Of a stretch of 16,830 nt of DNA, positions 9,892 to 15,760 are shown in pieces. The notes beneath the pieces are model-generated. The model ran no database searches, was not told where the DNA came from, and was given only the letters and a program-made list of their open reading frames with translations. Numbering within the stretch: the first letter of the stretch is position 1; every line of letters begins with the position of its first letter. The stretch covers positions 1-16,830 of the forward strand of contig CAKQFW010000020.1 of NCBI GenBank assembly GCA_934230965.1, written 5' to 3'. Position numbers and translations under genes: made by a program. Source of the DNA: an uncultured Prevotella sp. (lineage in GTDB: Bacteria; Bacteroidota; Bacteroidia; Bacteroidales; Bacteroidaceae).

Positions 9892-9957
9892 AAAAGGCGA
9901 CCCTTTCTCGTTTTCTCCTTATTATATAATATGAGAAAAAGAAAGGGGCGCCTTTTT
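9892..9957. terminator. Intrinsic terminator, probably bidirectional
   Basis: AAAAGGCG (9892-9899) pairs with CGCCTTTT (9949-9956). After one mismatch, CCCTTTCT (9901-9908) pairs with AGAAAGGG (9940-9947), and after an internal loop TTCTC pairs with GAGAA around an AT-rich loop (about 9918-9932). T-runs flank the plus-strand 3' side and A-runs the 5' side. It separates the DUF3078 gene from the convergent small membrane-protein gene. Confidence 0.85.
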
Positions 9958-10012
9958 CGTTTTAGGTAGGTGCTCAAAGTTAATTATGATTGCCTACTGA
10001 ATAATGTTATCT

Positions 10013-10198
10013 CTATTCATTGCTAAGAATAGCCCAGATAAGGAAGGCTATAAGGGCAACGCATAAGAAACACAGCAGTCGGAACAATGCTTTTGATAGC
10101 ATTTGCTTGCGCTTTTTGCTACGCAGCGCTTCTTGCTTTATTAGTTCGGCATCGTCCATCTGATGATTGCTGTGATGGTGATGATGATGTCCTGACAT
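10013..10198 (-). CDS. Small His-rich single-pass membrane protein
   Basis: A 61-residue protein starting MSGHHHHHHSNHQ, then an acidic/basic stretch (DDAELIKQEALRSKKRKQ, 15-32) and a single strongly hydrophobic helix (about 38-57) ending in ILSNE. The basic cluster before the helix predicts an N-in orientation, with the histidine run in the cytoplasm. I do not recognise the family. The histidine run could bind metal, but this is inference. ATG start at 10196-10198, preceded on the minus strand by two 17-bp direct repeats. It lies 104 bases downstream of the porin gene on the same strand. The opposite-strand ORF at 10087-10275 is also hydrophobic but less ordered; this frame is preferred for its sensible topology. 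A real but uncharacterised small protein is likely, not certain. Confidence 0.6.
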   Translation of the reverse strand: MSGHHHHHHSNHQMDDAELIKQEALRSKKRKQMLSKALFRLLCFLCVALIAFLIWAILSNE

Positions 10199-10232
10199 AT
10201 TGGTTCTTTGCTTTTATTGGTTCTTTGCTTTT
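10199..10232. repeat. Perfect 17-bp tandem duplication upstream of the His-rich ORF
   Basis: ATTGGTTCTTTGCTTTT occurs twice without a gap (10199-10215, 10216-10232). On the minus strand the repeats read AAAAGCAAAGAACCAAT and abut the start codon of the small membrane protein, so the translation-initiation region is duplicated. I saw no TAnnTTTG box for this gene on the minus strand. Confidence 0.75.
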
Positions 10233-10302
10233 ATTAGTTTTTTGGGTGTATCGTCGTTATAACGAAAAGGTATAAGATGGGGCGTTTTGGGAAAGATTAA
10301 TA

Positions 10303-11469
10303 TCAGAAGCGCACGTCTACCTGTACGTCTACCATATTATACGAGTGCTTCTTCAGCGAGCGGTCGTTTACAAAAGCATACTCCAGGTTCAGCTTGATGT
10401 TCTTACCGAAGCAGTAGTCGGCACCCAGCTCATACTGTGTTTTTGAGGTGCTCCACTCGGCGCGTGGGCGATACATATCGTAGCGACCTTTTATATGAAT
10501 TTTGTTCTTCTGCACAGGGGCAATGAGCAGTGCATACAAACCGTCGGCCTTGTCGCCAGCATCTATGTTTACGGTGCAGTCTTTATTGTTTTCGTCTTTC
10601 TGATAGGTGGTCTTGAAGCCGTAGCCCTGGCTGTGAATATACTCTGAACGGAAGGTCCAGTCGTCTTTCACATATTCGGCACTGAAGGCGTAGCGGTTGC
10701 GCGAGAGCGAGCGTGTGCCTGTAATGTTTTTCACCTCGCCGTTTACCACCTCGGTGATGACGCCTGTGCGTGCATACGAGCCTGTCCATCCGAAGGCGCC
10801 AATGCGCATGCCCTTAACAGGCATCACCCACAAACCGCCAATGTAGTCTTTCTTCTGGTCAACATCTTTCACGTTGATGCCCTGACCATTGAATACGCCC
10901 ACCTGATAGTGCAGCAGTGCGCGGCCGTTAGCGTTGGGGAAGAGGTCGCCTTGCAGCTGTATACCTATGTCGCGACCGTTGCTTGAGTGCTCGCCTGTTC
11001 TATCGCTGAAGCCCGACAGCTTTGTTACGTTTTGTGCGTAGCTCATAAAGCCTTGGTCAATGGGGTGCATGGGGTTTTCAAAGGTGAAGGGGCGCTTAAA
11101 CTGACCTATCTTCACGTATGCAGCTTTGCATTTCTGCCACTCAATGAAAGCGTCTACCAGTCGGGGCGAGCTACCTAAGGTCGAGGTGTTGCCGTTCAGC
11201 TGCACCTGTGCCTTCCAGTAAAACTCGTTAAAGAATTTTCCGTCCAGAGCCATACGCACCATGCGCAGGTTGAACGAGTTGTTCTCAGCATCTTTCAGCC
11301 CTTTGGCATCATACTTCTGTCCCGAGGCGGTGTATTGTGTCATCACATATCCGCTGAATTTGATGTCGTTTACCACTTTCACCTTCGGGGCGTTGTCTTG
11401 TGCTTGTGCTGTTGTGCAAAGACCAGCCACTGCCAGCATGCCAGCCAACACTTTATTTGTAAAATTCAT
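10303..11469 (-). CDS. Outer-membrane porin, phosphate-selective OprO/OprP family
   Basis: A 388-residue outer-membrane beta-barrel. A signal peptide (1-23, ending TTAQAQ) precedes amphipathic strands starting DIKFSGYVMTQY (35-46). The family landmarks are the strand pair NLRMVRMALDGKFFNEFYWKA (67-87) and AYVKIGQFKRPFTFENP (117-133), which resembles the loop-forming segment of OprP-type porins. The chain ends in DVQVDVRF with the C-terminal Phe used for barrel assembly. Family membership does not prove phosphate selectivity in Bacteroidetes; the substrate may be polyphosphate, other anions or nonspecific. It lies 62 bases downstream of rlmD on the same strand without a recognisable promoter between, so it may be cotranscribed with rlmD. 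TGA stop at 10303-10305. Confidence 0.85.
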   Translation of the reverse strand: MNFTNKVLAGMLAVAGLCTTAQAQDNAPKVKVVNDIKFSGYVMTQYTASGQKYDAKGLKDAENNSFNLRMVRMALDGKFFNEFYWKAQVQLNGNTSTLGSSPRLVDAFIEWQKCKAAYVKIGQFKRPFTFENPMHPIDQGFMSYAQNVTKLSGFSDRTGEHSSNGRDIGIQLQGDLFPNANGRALLHYQVGVFNGQGINVKDVDQKKDYIGGLWVMPVKGMRIGAFGWTGSYARTGVITEVVNGEVKNITGTRSLSRNRYAFSAEYVKDDWTFRSEYIHSQGYGFKTTYQKDENNKDCTVNIDAGDKADGLYALLIAPVQKNKIHIKGRYDMYRPRAEWSTSKTQYELGADYCFGKNIKLNLEYAFVNDRSLKKHSYNMVDVQVDVRF

Positions 11470-11531
11470 TTCTTTTTGGTTTTATTTGTCTTCTAAATAG
11501 AATAGGGTTCTTGTCTTTTTGATGAGGGGGC

Positions 11532-12971
11532 TTATTCGGCCTCCTTCACCTTGTCGCGACGTTGCAGCAGCACCACATTCTCAACATGCGGTGTGTGGGG
11601 GAACATATCGACGGGCTGTACAGCGGCCACACTGTATTGAGCGTCCATCAGTTGCAGGTCGCGAGCCTGTGTAGCGGGGTTACAGCTTACATACACTATG
11701 CGGTCGGGGTTAGCGCGTAGGATGGTGCTCACCACGTCGGGGTGCATACCAGCGCGTGGGGGGTCGGTAATAATTACGTCGGGGTGTCCGTGCTGTGCAA
11801 TAAAGTCGTCGGTCAAGATGTCTTTCATATCGCCAGCATAGAAGCGCGTGTTGCTGATGTGGTTTACCTCCGAGTTTACCTTTGCGTCTTCAATGGCCTC
11901 GGGCACATACTCGATGCCCACCACTTGGCGAGCGTTGCGCGCCACAAAGTTGGCAATGGTGCCTGTGCCTGTATACAGGTCGTACACGTTTTCGTTGCCC
12001 GTGAGCTGTGCAAACTCGCGTGCCACGCTATACAGATGGTATGCTTGGTCGGTATTGGTTTGGTAGAAACTCTTGGGGCCCACCTTGAAGCGCAGCTCCT
12101 CCATGGTTTCAAAAATATGGTCGTTGCCTTTAAACACACTCAGTTCTAGGTCGCCAAAGGTGTCGTTACACTTTTGGTTGTCGACATACATGAGCGAGGT
12201 AATTTGCGGAAACTTGTCGGCAATGTGTTGCAGCAAGCCCTTGGCGCGAGCGTCGTCGCCCTCTTCGTCATAATGAAACTGTATCAGCACCATCCATTCG
12301 CCCGTGTTCGAGTTGCGAATCATGATGTCGCGCAGCAAGCCGTGCTGCTGGCGCAGGTCGAAGAAGGTCATGCCCGTAGCAAAGGCATAGTCGCGTATGG
12401 CGTTACGAATTTCGTTGTGCAAGTCGTCCATGAGCCAGCATTTCTCAATGGGCAATATCTTGTCAAAGGCGCCAGTGATATGGAAACCAATGCCATTCAT
12501 GTTATCATAAACGGTGCCAGCGGCCACCTGCTCGCGGGTGAGCCAGCGCTTGTTGCAGCAACCAAACTCAAGCTTGTTTCTATATTCGCGAGTTTTCACG
12601 CTACCCATGATGGGTCGAAATTCGGGTAGCTCTACCTTACCTATGCGCGACAGCTGGTCGTGCACCTGTTGCTGCTTGGCCTTCAGCTGCTCTTCGTAGG
12701 GCAGGTTCTGCCATTTGCAGCCGCCGCATACGCCAAAGTGCTCACACATAGGCTCTTGGCGTATGTCGCTCTTCTTGATAAAACGTATCACTTCTGCCTC
12801 GCAGTAGTGGTGCTTCTTGCGGCGCACCTGTAGGTCTACTACATCGCCAGGAACGGCAAAGGGTACAAATACCACCATGTCGTCGACGCGTGCTAGGCTC
12901 TTACCTTCAGCGGCAATGCCTGTTATGGTTATGTTCTCGAGTATGGGTAATGGTTTCTTCTTTCGTGCCAT
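11532..12971 (-). CDS. rlmD: 23S rRNA (uracil-5-)-methyltransferase, RlmD/RumA family
   Basis: A 479-residue cytoplasmic enzyme that makes 5-methyluridine in 23S rRNA using SAM. An N-terminal TRAM RNA-binding domain (about 8-65) is followed by the 4Fe-4S ligands Cys76, Cys82 and Cys85 (CX5CX2C) with the fourth at Cys178. The Rossmann methyltransferase domain has NVYDLYTGTGTIANF (328-342), IITDPPRAGMHPD (400-412) and the catalytic Cys430 in VSCNPATQARDL, with the general base probably Glu464 in HVENV. A longer frame could start at 12995, but that ATG lies inside the promoter -7 box (12992-13000), so the start MARKKK at 12969-12971 is chosen. Bacteroidetes usually have RlmD-like or dual-target RlmCD-like members, so which uridine is modified is not certain. 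TAA stop at 11532-11534. Confidence 0.92.
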   Translation of the reverse strand: MARKKKPLPILENITITGIAAEGKSLARVDDMVVFVPFAVPGDVVDLQVRRKKHHYCEAEVIRFIKKSDIRQEPMCEHFGVCGGCKWQNLPYEEQLKAKQQQVHDQLSRIGKVELPEFRPIMGSVKTREYRNKLEFGCCNKRWLTREQVAAGTVYDNMNGIGFHITGAFDKILPIEKCWLMDDLHNEIRNAIRDYAFATGMTFFDLRQQHGLLRDIMIRNSNTGEWMVLIQFHYDEEGDDARAKGLLQHIADKFPQITSLMYVDNQKCNDTFGDLELSVFKGNDHIFETMEELRFKVGPKSFYQTNTDQAYHLYSVAREFAQLTGNENVYDLYTGTGTIANFVARNARQVVGIEYVPEAIEDAKVNSEVNHISNTRFYAGDMKDILTDDFIAQHGHPDVIITDPPRAGMHPDVVSTILRANPDRIVYVSCNPATQARDLQLMDAQYSVAAVQPVDMFPHTPHVENVVLLQRRDKVKEAE

Positions 12972-12991
12972 TTTTCTTTTGTCAATATTGT

Positions 12992-13000
12992 GCAAAGATA
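12992..13000 (-). promoter_or_regulatory. Promoter -7 element of rlmD
   Basis: TATCTTTGC on the minus strand matches the TAnnTTTGC consensus. The expected start point near 12985 leaves a leader of only about 14 bases before the ATG at 12971. The upstream -33 element is not well matched. The box overlaps the more distal ATG at 12993-12995, which argues against that start. Confidence 0.65.
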
Positions 13001-13085
13001 ATAATATTTGCTGAAACTGAACACTTTAATACGAAAAAATGTTTCTTGCCTCTTGCTCCTCTTCCTTTTATTTGCAACTCGGCAC

Positions 13086-13117
13086 TTGCCTATCACAACA
13101 TTTCTTACTAACTTTGC
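13086..13117 (+). promoter_or_regulatory. Promoter of the lysO pair
   Basis: TTG (13086-13088), 20 bases, then TAACTTTGC (13109-13117), a near-ideal Bacteroidetes promoter. Transcription starting near 13124 gives an unusually long leader of about 200 bases before the ATG at 13326, filled with repeats. Confidence 0.85.
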
Positions 13118-13165
13118 ACCCGTTTTGTGCAAGATATAAAATGTAGATGCAGAGTAGTAAATCTC

Positions 13166-13317
13166 CTCGTCCGCTCGGCTTTGTCGCTAGCATGGGTAAC
13201 AGCTTGTCCGCTTGGCTTTTCCGCTTGCATTAGCAAGAACTCGTCAACTCGTCTGTTCAGCTTTACCGCTCGCATGGGTAACAGCTCGTCAGCTCGTCAA
13301 CTTGTTAACTCGTCAAC
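13166..13317 (+). repeat. Repeat-built leader of the lysO pair
   Basis: Three 37-base units (13166-13202, 13203-13239, 13248-13284) follow the pattern CTCGTC, then GGCTTTnnCCGCT, then nGCATGGGTAACAG. Units 1 and 3 share GCATGGGTAACAG exactly; unit 2 diverges to GCATTAGCAAGAA and gains a 5-bp hairpin (CTTGC 13224-13228 with GCAAG 13233-13237). The tail 13285-13317 is a run of CTCGTCAA-like 8-9 base units. All lies downstream of the predicted start point and upstream of the lysO ATG, so it would be in the 5' untranslated RNA. Two frames are open through it, but they start without support and look like repeat artefacts. Confidence 0.7.
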
Positions 13318-13325
13318 TAAGAATC

Positions 13326-13604
13326 ATGTTCATCGTAATAGCATTTATATTTATAGGTATAGTGGCTGGCCGCCTGTTGCGTCGCTGGCCTATGGCGTGG
13401 CTGCAGCATGTGCTCACCGCGCTGGTGTGGGTTTTGCTCTTCTTGCTGGGCGTAGAGGTAGGAGGTAACGAACAGGTTATTGTCTCGCTGCCCACCTTGG
13501 GCGTTGAGGCAGCCGTCATTGCAGGCTTTGCCACTTTGGGCAGCTGCGTGCTGGCCATGCTGTTATGGCAATATGTAAAACGTAACGGAGGGGCCAAGGT
13601 ATGA
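13326..13604 (+). CDS. lysO: Lysine exporter LysO, N-terminal half (separate small gene)
   Basis: A 92-residue integral membrane protein with about three hydrophobic helices: MFIVIAFIFIGIVAGRLLRR at the start, a central helix with LVWVLLFLLGVEVGGNE, and a last one near EAAVIAGFATLGSCVLAMLL. It corresponds to the N-terminal part of the DUF340/LysO exporter, which in E. coli is one chain (YbjE, about 300 residues) that exports L-lysine and thialysine. Here 92 plus 199 residues give about the same total. The ATG at 13326 is chosen over the frame opening at 13212 because the extra 38 residues derive from leader repeats and are not membrane-like. Its TGA overlaps the next ATG (ATGA at 13601-13604), indicating translational coupling. 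Confidence 0.8.
   Translation: MFIVIAFIFIGIVAGRLLRRWPMAWLQHVLTALVWVLLFLLGVEVGGNEQVIVSLPTLGVEAAVIAGFATLGSCVLAMLLWQYVKRNGGAKV
13587..13591 (+). promoter_or_regulatory. Shine-Dalgarno site for the second lysO gene
   Basis: GGAGG lies nine bases before the ATG at 13601, inside the end of the upstream gene. Shine-Dalgarno sites are uncommon in this phylum, so this supports deliberate reinitiation at the ATGA overlap. Confidence 0.55.
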
Positions 13605-14200
13605 AGGGTAGCTTGATTATCGTAGCCTTTTTTGCGGCTGGCATACTGTGTGGCCGAGCCGATGTGTTGCCACAATGGGTGAGCAGTAGCACCGTGAGCA
13701 TGACGGCCCTGTGCGCCCTGTTGTTGTGCGTGGGCATGGGCATAGGTAGCAACCCTGATATGAAGAGCGAGTTTAGGTCGCTCAACCCCCGCGTGGCTTT
13801 GCTACCGCTGGCCACCATCTTAGGGTCGTGGGCAGGCGCTGCCATTGCCTTCCTGGTGTTGCAACGCACCATTACCGATTGTCTTGCCATCAGTAGCGGC
13901 TTTGCCTATTATTCGTTGTCGAGCATCTTTCTTACCGAATATCGTGGCATCGAACTGGGCACCATTGCCCTTGTTGCCAATCTTGTGCGCGAGGCTATCA
14001 CGCTTTTGGGCACACCTCTGCTGGCACGTATCTTCGGGCCGCTGGCTCCTATCTCGGCGGGCGGTGCCACGACGATGGATACCACGTTGCCCATCATCAC
14101 GCATACCTGTGGGCAGCGTTTCACCATCCTGGCCATCTTTCATGGCTTCATCGTCGACTTCACCGTGCCCTTCCTTGTCACCTTCTGGTGCATGATGTAG
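13601..14200 (+). CDS. lysO: Lysine exporter LysO, C-terminal half
   Basis: A 199-residue inner-membrane protein with about six hydrophobic helices. It carries the conserved core of the DUF340/LysO family: SGFAYYSLSSIFLTEYRG (98-115), the helix with ALVANLVREAITLLGTP, and SAGGATTMDTTLPIITHTCG, whose GGATTMDTTLP turn is the clearest family signature. The E. coli homologue exports lysine and protects against lysine-containing dipeptides and thialysine. Here it must act with the N-terminal half encoded just upstream, with which it overlaps by four bases. A genome rich in secreted peptidases would have reason to vent excess lysine, an inference. The stop (TAG 14198-14200) is followed within 17 bases by ARG-box-like repeats. 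Confidence 0.88.
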   Translation: MKGSLIIVAFFAAGILCGRADVLPQWVSSSTVSMTALCALLLCVGMGIGSNPDMKSEFRSLNPRVALLPLATILGSWAGAAIAFLVLQRTITDCLAISSGFAYYSLSSIFLTEYRGIELGTIALVANLVREAITLLGTPLLARIFGPLAPISAGGATTMDTTLPIITHTCGQRFTILAIFHGFIVDFTVPFLVTFWCMM

Positions 14201-14217
14201 TAACCTCCACCCCAAAA

Positions 14218-14289
14218 TGTATATTTATGCAAAAACTGACGTAAAGTGAATATTTATGCAAAAGCTGGCGAAAAGTGAATATTTATGCA
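14218..14289. promoter_or_regulatory. Tandem ARG-box-like elements (29-bp period)
   Basis: Three 14-base motifs occur at 14218-14231 (TGTATATTTATGCA), 14247-14260 and 14276-14289 (both TGAATATTTATGCA). They are separated by similar 15-base linkers of the form AAAnCTGnCGnAAAG, giving a repeat period of 29 bases. The motif resembles the ArgR operator TGAATnnnnATTCA with one change (ATGCA for ATTCA), and ATGCA half-sites occur in known ArgR boxes. The usual paired-box spacing in E. coli is about 21 bases centre to centre, so the fit is partial. No gene starts downstream on the plus strand; the boxes lie just after lysO. Whether ArgR binds is unknown. Confidence 0.45.
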
Positions 14290-14398
14290 CTTCGCTTCTT
14301 TTACATTTATTAGCATAATATTCTTTAAAAAAGTTACAGGTTGATGTTAAATCGGCGGTCGCCGCTTACGGTTTTTGTTATTGATACCTCTCGTATGC

Positions 14399-14480
14399 GA
14401 AACCCTTGGTTTTAGGTCGTGAAAGCCTTGGTTTTAGGTTGTAAAACCAAGGGTTTTGCAGCCTGAAACCAAGGGTTTCA
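14399..14480. repeat. Four-unit inverted repeat built from a 22-bp motif
   Basis: Two direct units (14399-14420, 14421-14442) contain CCTTGGTTTTAGGT. Two inverted units follow (about 14443-14457 and 14462-14480), containing AAACCAAGGGTTT. The two halves fold back on each other into a long imperfect hairpin, and any unit of one half can pair with any unit of the other. A short GC-rich palindrome (CGGCG-GT-CGCCG, 14353-14364) and a T-run lie just before it and could be the lysO terminator. The region from 14290 to 14398 otherwise shows nothing recognisable. Confidence 0.7.
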
Positions 14481-14507
14481 GACCGTAATTTGATGGGTTT
14501 CTCAAAC

Positions 14508-14545
14508 CACTTCCATTTATGCATAAATATACAGAAATGGAAGTG
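14508..14545. repeat. Hairpin enclosing a fourth ARG-box-like motif
   Basis: CACTTCCATTT (14508-14518) pairs with AAATGGAAGTG (14535-14545), an 11-bp perfect stem. The 16-base loop is nearly all occupied by TGTATATTTATGCA read on the minus strand (14520-14533), identical to the first box at 14218-14231 but in opposite orientation. Confidence 0.65.
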
Positions 14546-14633
14546 TCGTTTTGCAATCAATTTTAATCAATATTATTGCCCTTTTTGTGGGGCATTGTAA
14601 CATGTTTAATACATGCTCTTCGTTGCAAACGAT

Positions 14634-14786
14634 ACACTTTTCTACACGAACTTTCAAACTTTTATCACACTTTTTTACACGAACTTTTCTTGAAATGCCA
14701 CACTTTTTTACACGAACTTTCGTTGATATACTACACTTTTCTACACGAACTTTTGTCGGTGTACCACACTTTTCTACACGAACTTG
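14634..14786. repeat. Regular array: five 21-bp repeats with 12-bp variable spacers
   Basis: Copies at 14634-14654, 14667-14687, 14700-14720, 14733-14753 and 14766-14786 begin ACACTTTTCTACACGAACTT, with only C/T variation at base 9 and a final G in the last copy. Each of the four spacers (14655-14666, 14688-14699, 14721-14732, 14754-14765) is exactly 12 bases and differs from the others, so the period is a constant 33 bases, or 11 codons. On the plus strand two frames read HFSTRTF or TFLHEL repeats from TTG starts; on the minus strand one reads KVRVEKC repeats. There is no cas gene and the spacers are too short for CRISPR. It lies directly 3' of the methyltransferase gene. Confidence 0.9.
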
Positions 14787-14801
14787 TCTCGTGGCGAAGC
14801 G

Positions 14802-15548
14802 TTAACCCTTGTGAGGGGTAGGGCGCAGAGAGGCCAAATAGTTGTAGTGTTCACCCTTTGCTATGATGGTGCAGATGAGTCCGCACTGCTTACTGATGGC
14901 GGCGAGCAAGTCGGGGTCGGTATAGAGCCAGTCGAAAGGTTTGCCCTTAATGTCTTTATACTGCATCTGATAGTCAACCTCGCCATAGTAAGGCGCGTTG
15001 AGGTCGATATCCATTGAGCCATCTTCGTTTTCGTAGATGTATCTTAGGTCAGACGAGTCGATAAGAATTTGTCCACACCACGGGTTGAGCAAGCTGCGTA
15101 AACGGTGCAGCAGATTGGGCAGACGTTCCAGTTTGCCAGCAATGCCCGTGCCGTTCATCAAGAGTAGCAGCGTGTCGTATTGACCTTGCAGTTGGGGGTT
15201 AAACAGGTTTACACATTCTACATCTTCAATGCCACGCTCTCGCATCACCTCGCAGCTCAGTGGCGAGATGTCAATAGCCTTTACCCGTAGGCCACGCTCT
15301 TGCAGCGCCAAGGCATGACAGCCAGCTCCAGCCCCAATGTCGAGCACGCGGCCACGCGCCATCTCTAATGCCTTTTGTTCAAGCTGAGGCATCTGTTTGA
15401 ACGAGCGAAACAGGTGGTCGACAGGCATCTCGTCGTCTTCAAACATCGACGACATAACGCGCAGCTGTGCTGCCTTGCCCGTGTGCTGATAGTCGTGTAT
15501 GGCAGCCCCCATAGGGTCGTGCTCAGCCTCTAATATATCGTATTTCAT
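14802..15548 (-). CDS. Class I SAM-dependent methyltransferase
   Basis: A 248-residue cytoplasmic protein with the Rossmann SAM-binding fold. Motif I is VLDIGAGAGCHALAL (68-82), the acidic residue after strand 2 is Asp93 in KAIDISPLS, and YDTLLLLMNGTGIAG (about 124-138) matches the post-II and motif IV region. The N-terminal 60 residues (AAIHDYQHTGKAAQLRVMSS) are helical. The substrate cannot be deduced; the sequence is of the broad methyltransferase-25/11 type seen in Bacteroidetes. A good promoter lies at 15584-15615. The gene is convergent with lysO and ends at TAA 14802-14804. The frame beyond the stop stays open for 94 codons to a TAA at 14517-14519, through the 33-bp repeat array. Confidence 0.88.
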   Translation of the reverse strand: MKYDILEAEHDPMGAAIHDYQHTGKAAQLRVMSSMFEDDEMPVDHLFRSFKQMPQLEQKALEMARGRVLDIGAGAGCHALALQERGLRVKAIDISPLSCEVMRERGIEDVECVNLFNPQLQGQYDTLLLLMNGTGIAGKLERLPNLLHRLRSLLNPWCGQILIDSSDLRYIYENEDGSMDIDLNAPYYGEVDYQMQYKDIKGKPFDWLYTDPDLLAAISKQCGLICTIIAKGEHYNYLASLRPTPHKG

Positions 15549-15583
15549 GATGATTACTTTGTTTTTTATATATTATATTTGCT

Positions 15584-15615
15584 GCAAAGTTAGGCTTAAC
15601 CCATGAAATATACAA
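15584..15615 (-). promoter_or_regulatory. Promoter of the methyltransferase gene
   Basis: On the minus strand TTG (13613 offset from window start is not used; the bases are 15613-15615) is followed by 20 bases and TAACTTTGC (15584-15592), an excellent fit to the Bacteroidetes consensus. The predicted start near 15577 gives a leader of about 29 bases. Confidence 0.85.
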
Positions 15616-15667
15616 GGATAAATATTCTTTTCTGTTACATTATAAAACGATTATCAGGAAAAATGCC

Positions 15668-15675
15668 TATTTTTG
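15668..15675 (+). promoter_or_regulatory. Possible promoter -7 element of dcp
   Basis: TATTTTTG fits TAnnTTTG, but no TTG lies at the expected distance upstream. If used, the leader would be about 80 bases. The rest of the divergent 15549-15760 gap shows no further structure. Confidence 0.35.
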
Positions 15676-15760
15676 TGGATGAAATAACAATACGCCATCT
15701 ACAAGTGTTAACAGAAAGAGGCAAAGCAAACCATCGTATTTAATAAAAACCCAAAGTAAT

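Noticed and set aside
9975..9982. Minus-strand TAACTTTG promoter box
   Set aside because: It points into the terminator region with no gene downstream and has no -33 partner; probably a chance match.
10087..10275. Plus-strand 62-residue hydrophobic ORF overlapping the His-rich gene
   Set aside because: Its hydrophobic first part is the mirror of the other gene's helix and its Asp-rich segment is the mirror of the histidine codons. It also runs over the 17-bp duplication. The minus-strand frame has better topology.
12972..12995. Eight-residue longer start for rlmD
   Set aside because: The ATG at 12993-12995 falls within the TATCTTTGC promoter box, so it would lie upstream of the transcription start.
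13127..13468. ORFs through the lysO leader as genes
   Set aside because: They translate the repeats into low-complexity Ser/Arg/Leu/Asn text and end inside lysO in the wrong frame, or simply extend lysO N-terminally without homology.
14378..14560. 60-codon minus-strand ORF over the four-unit inverted repeat
   Set aside because: It is made almost wholly of the repeat (PRLSRPKTKG-type text), has no start context and no recognisable family.
14634..14786. CRISPR array
   Set aside because: Repeats of 21 bp and spacers of 12 bp are well below the CRISPR range, and no cas gene or leader is in the window.
14551..14821. Two overlapping plus-strand ORFs with 11-residue repeats (HFSTRTF and TFLHEL)
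   Set aside because: Both depend on TTG starts with no promoter or ribosome site. The openness follows from repeats whose period is a multiple of three and which lack stops in several frames.
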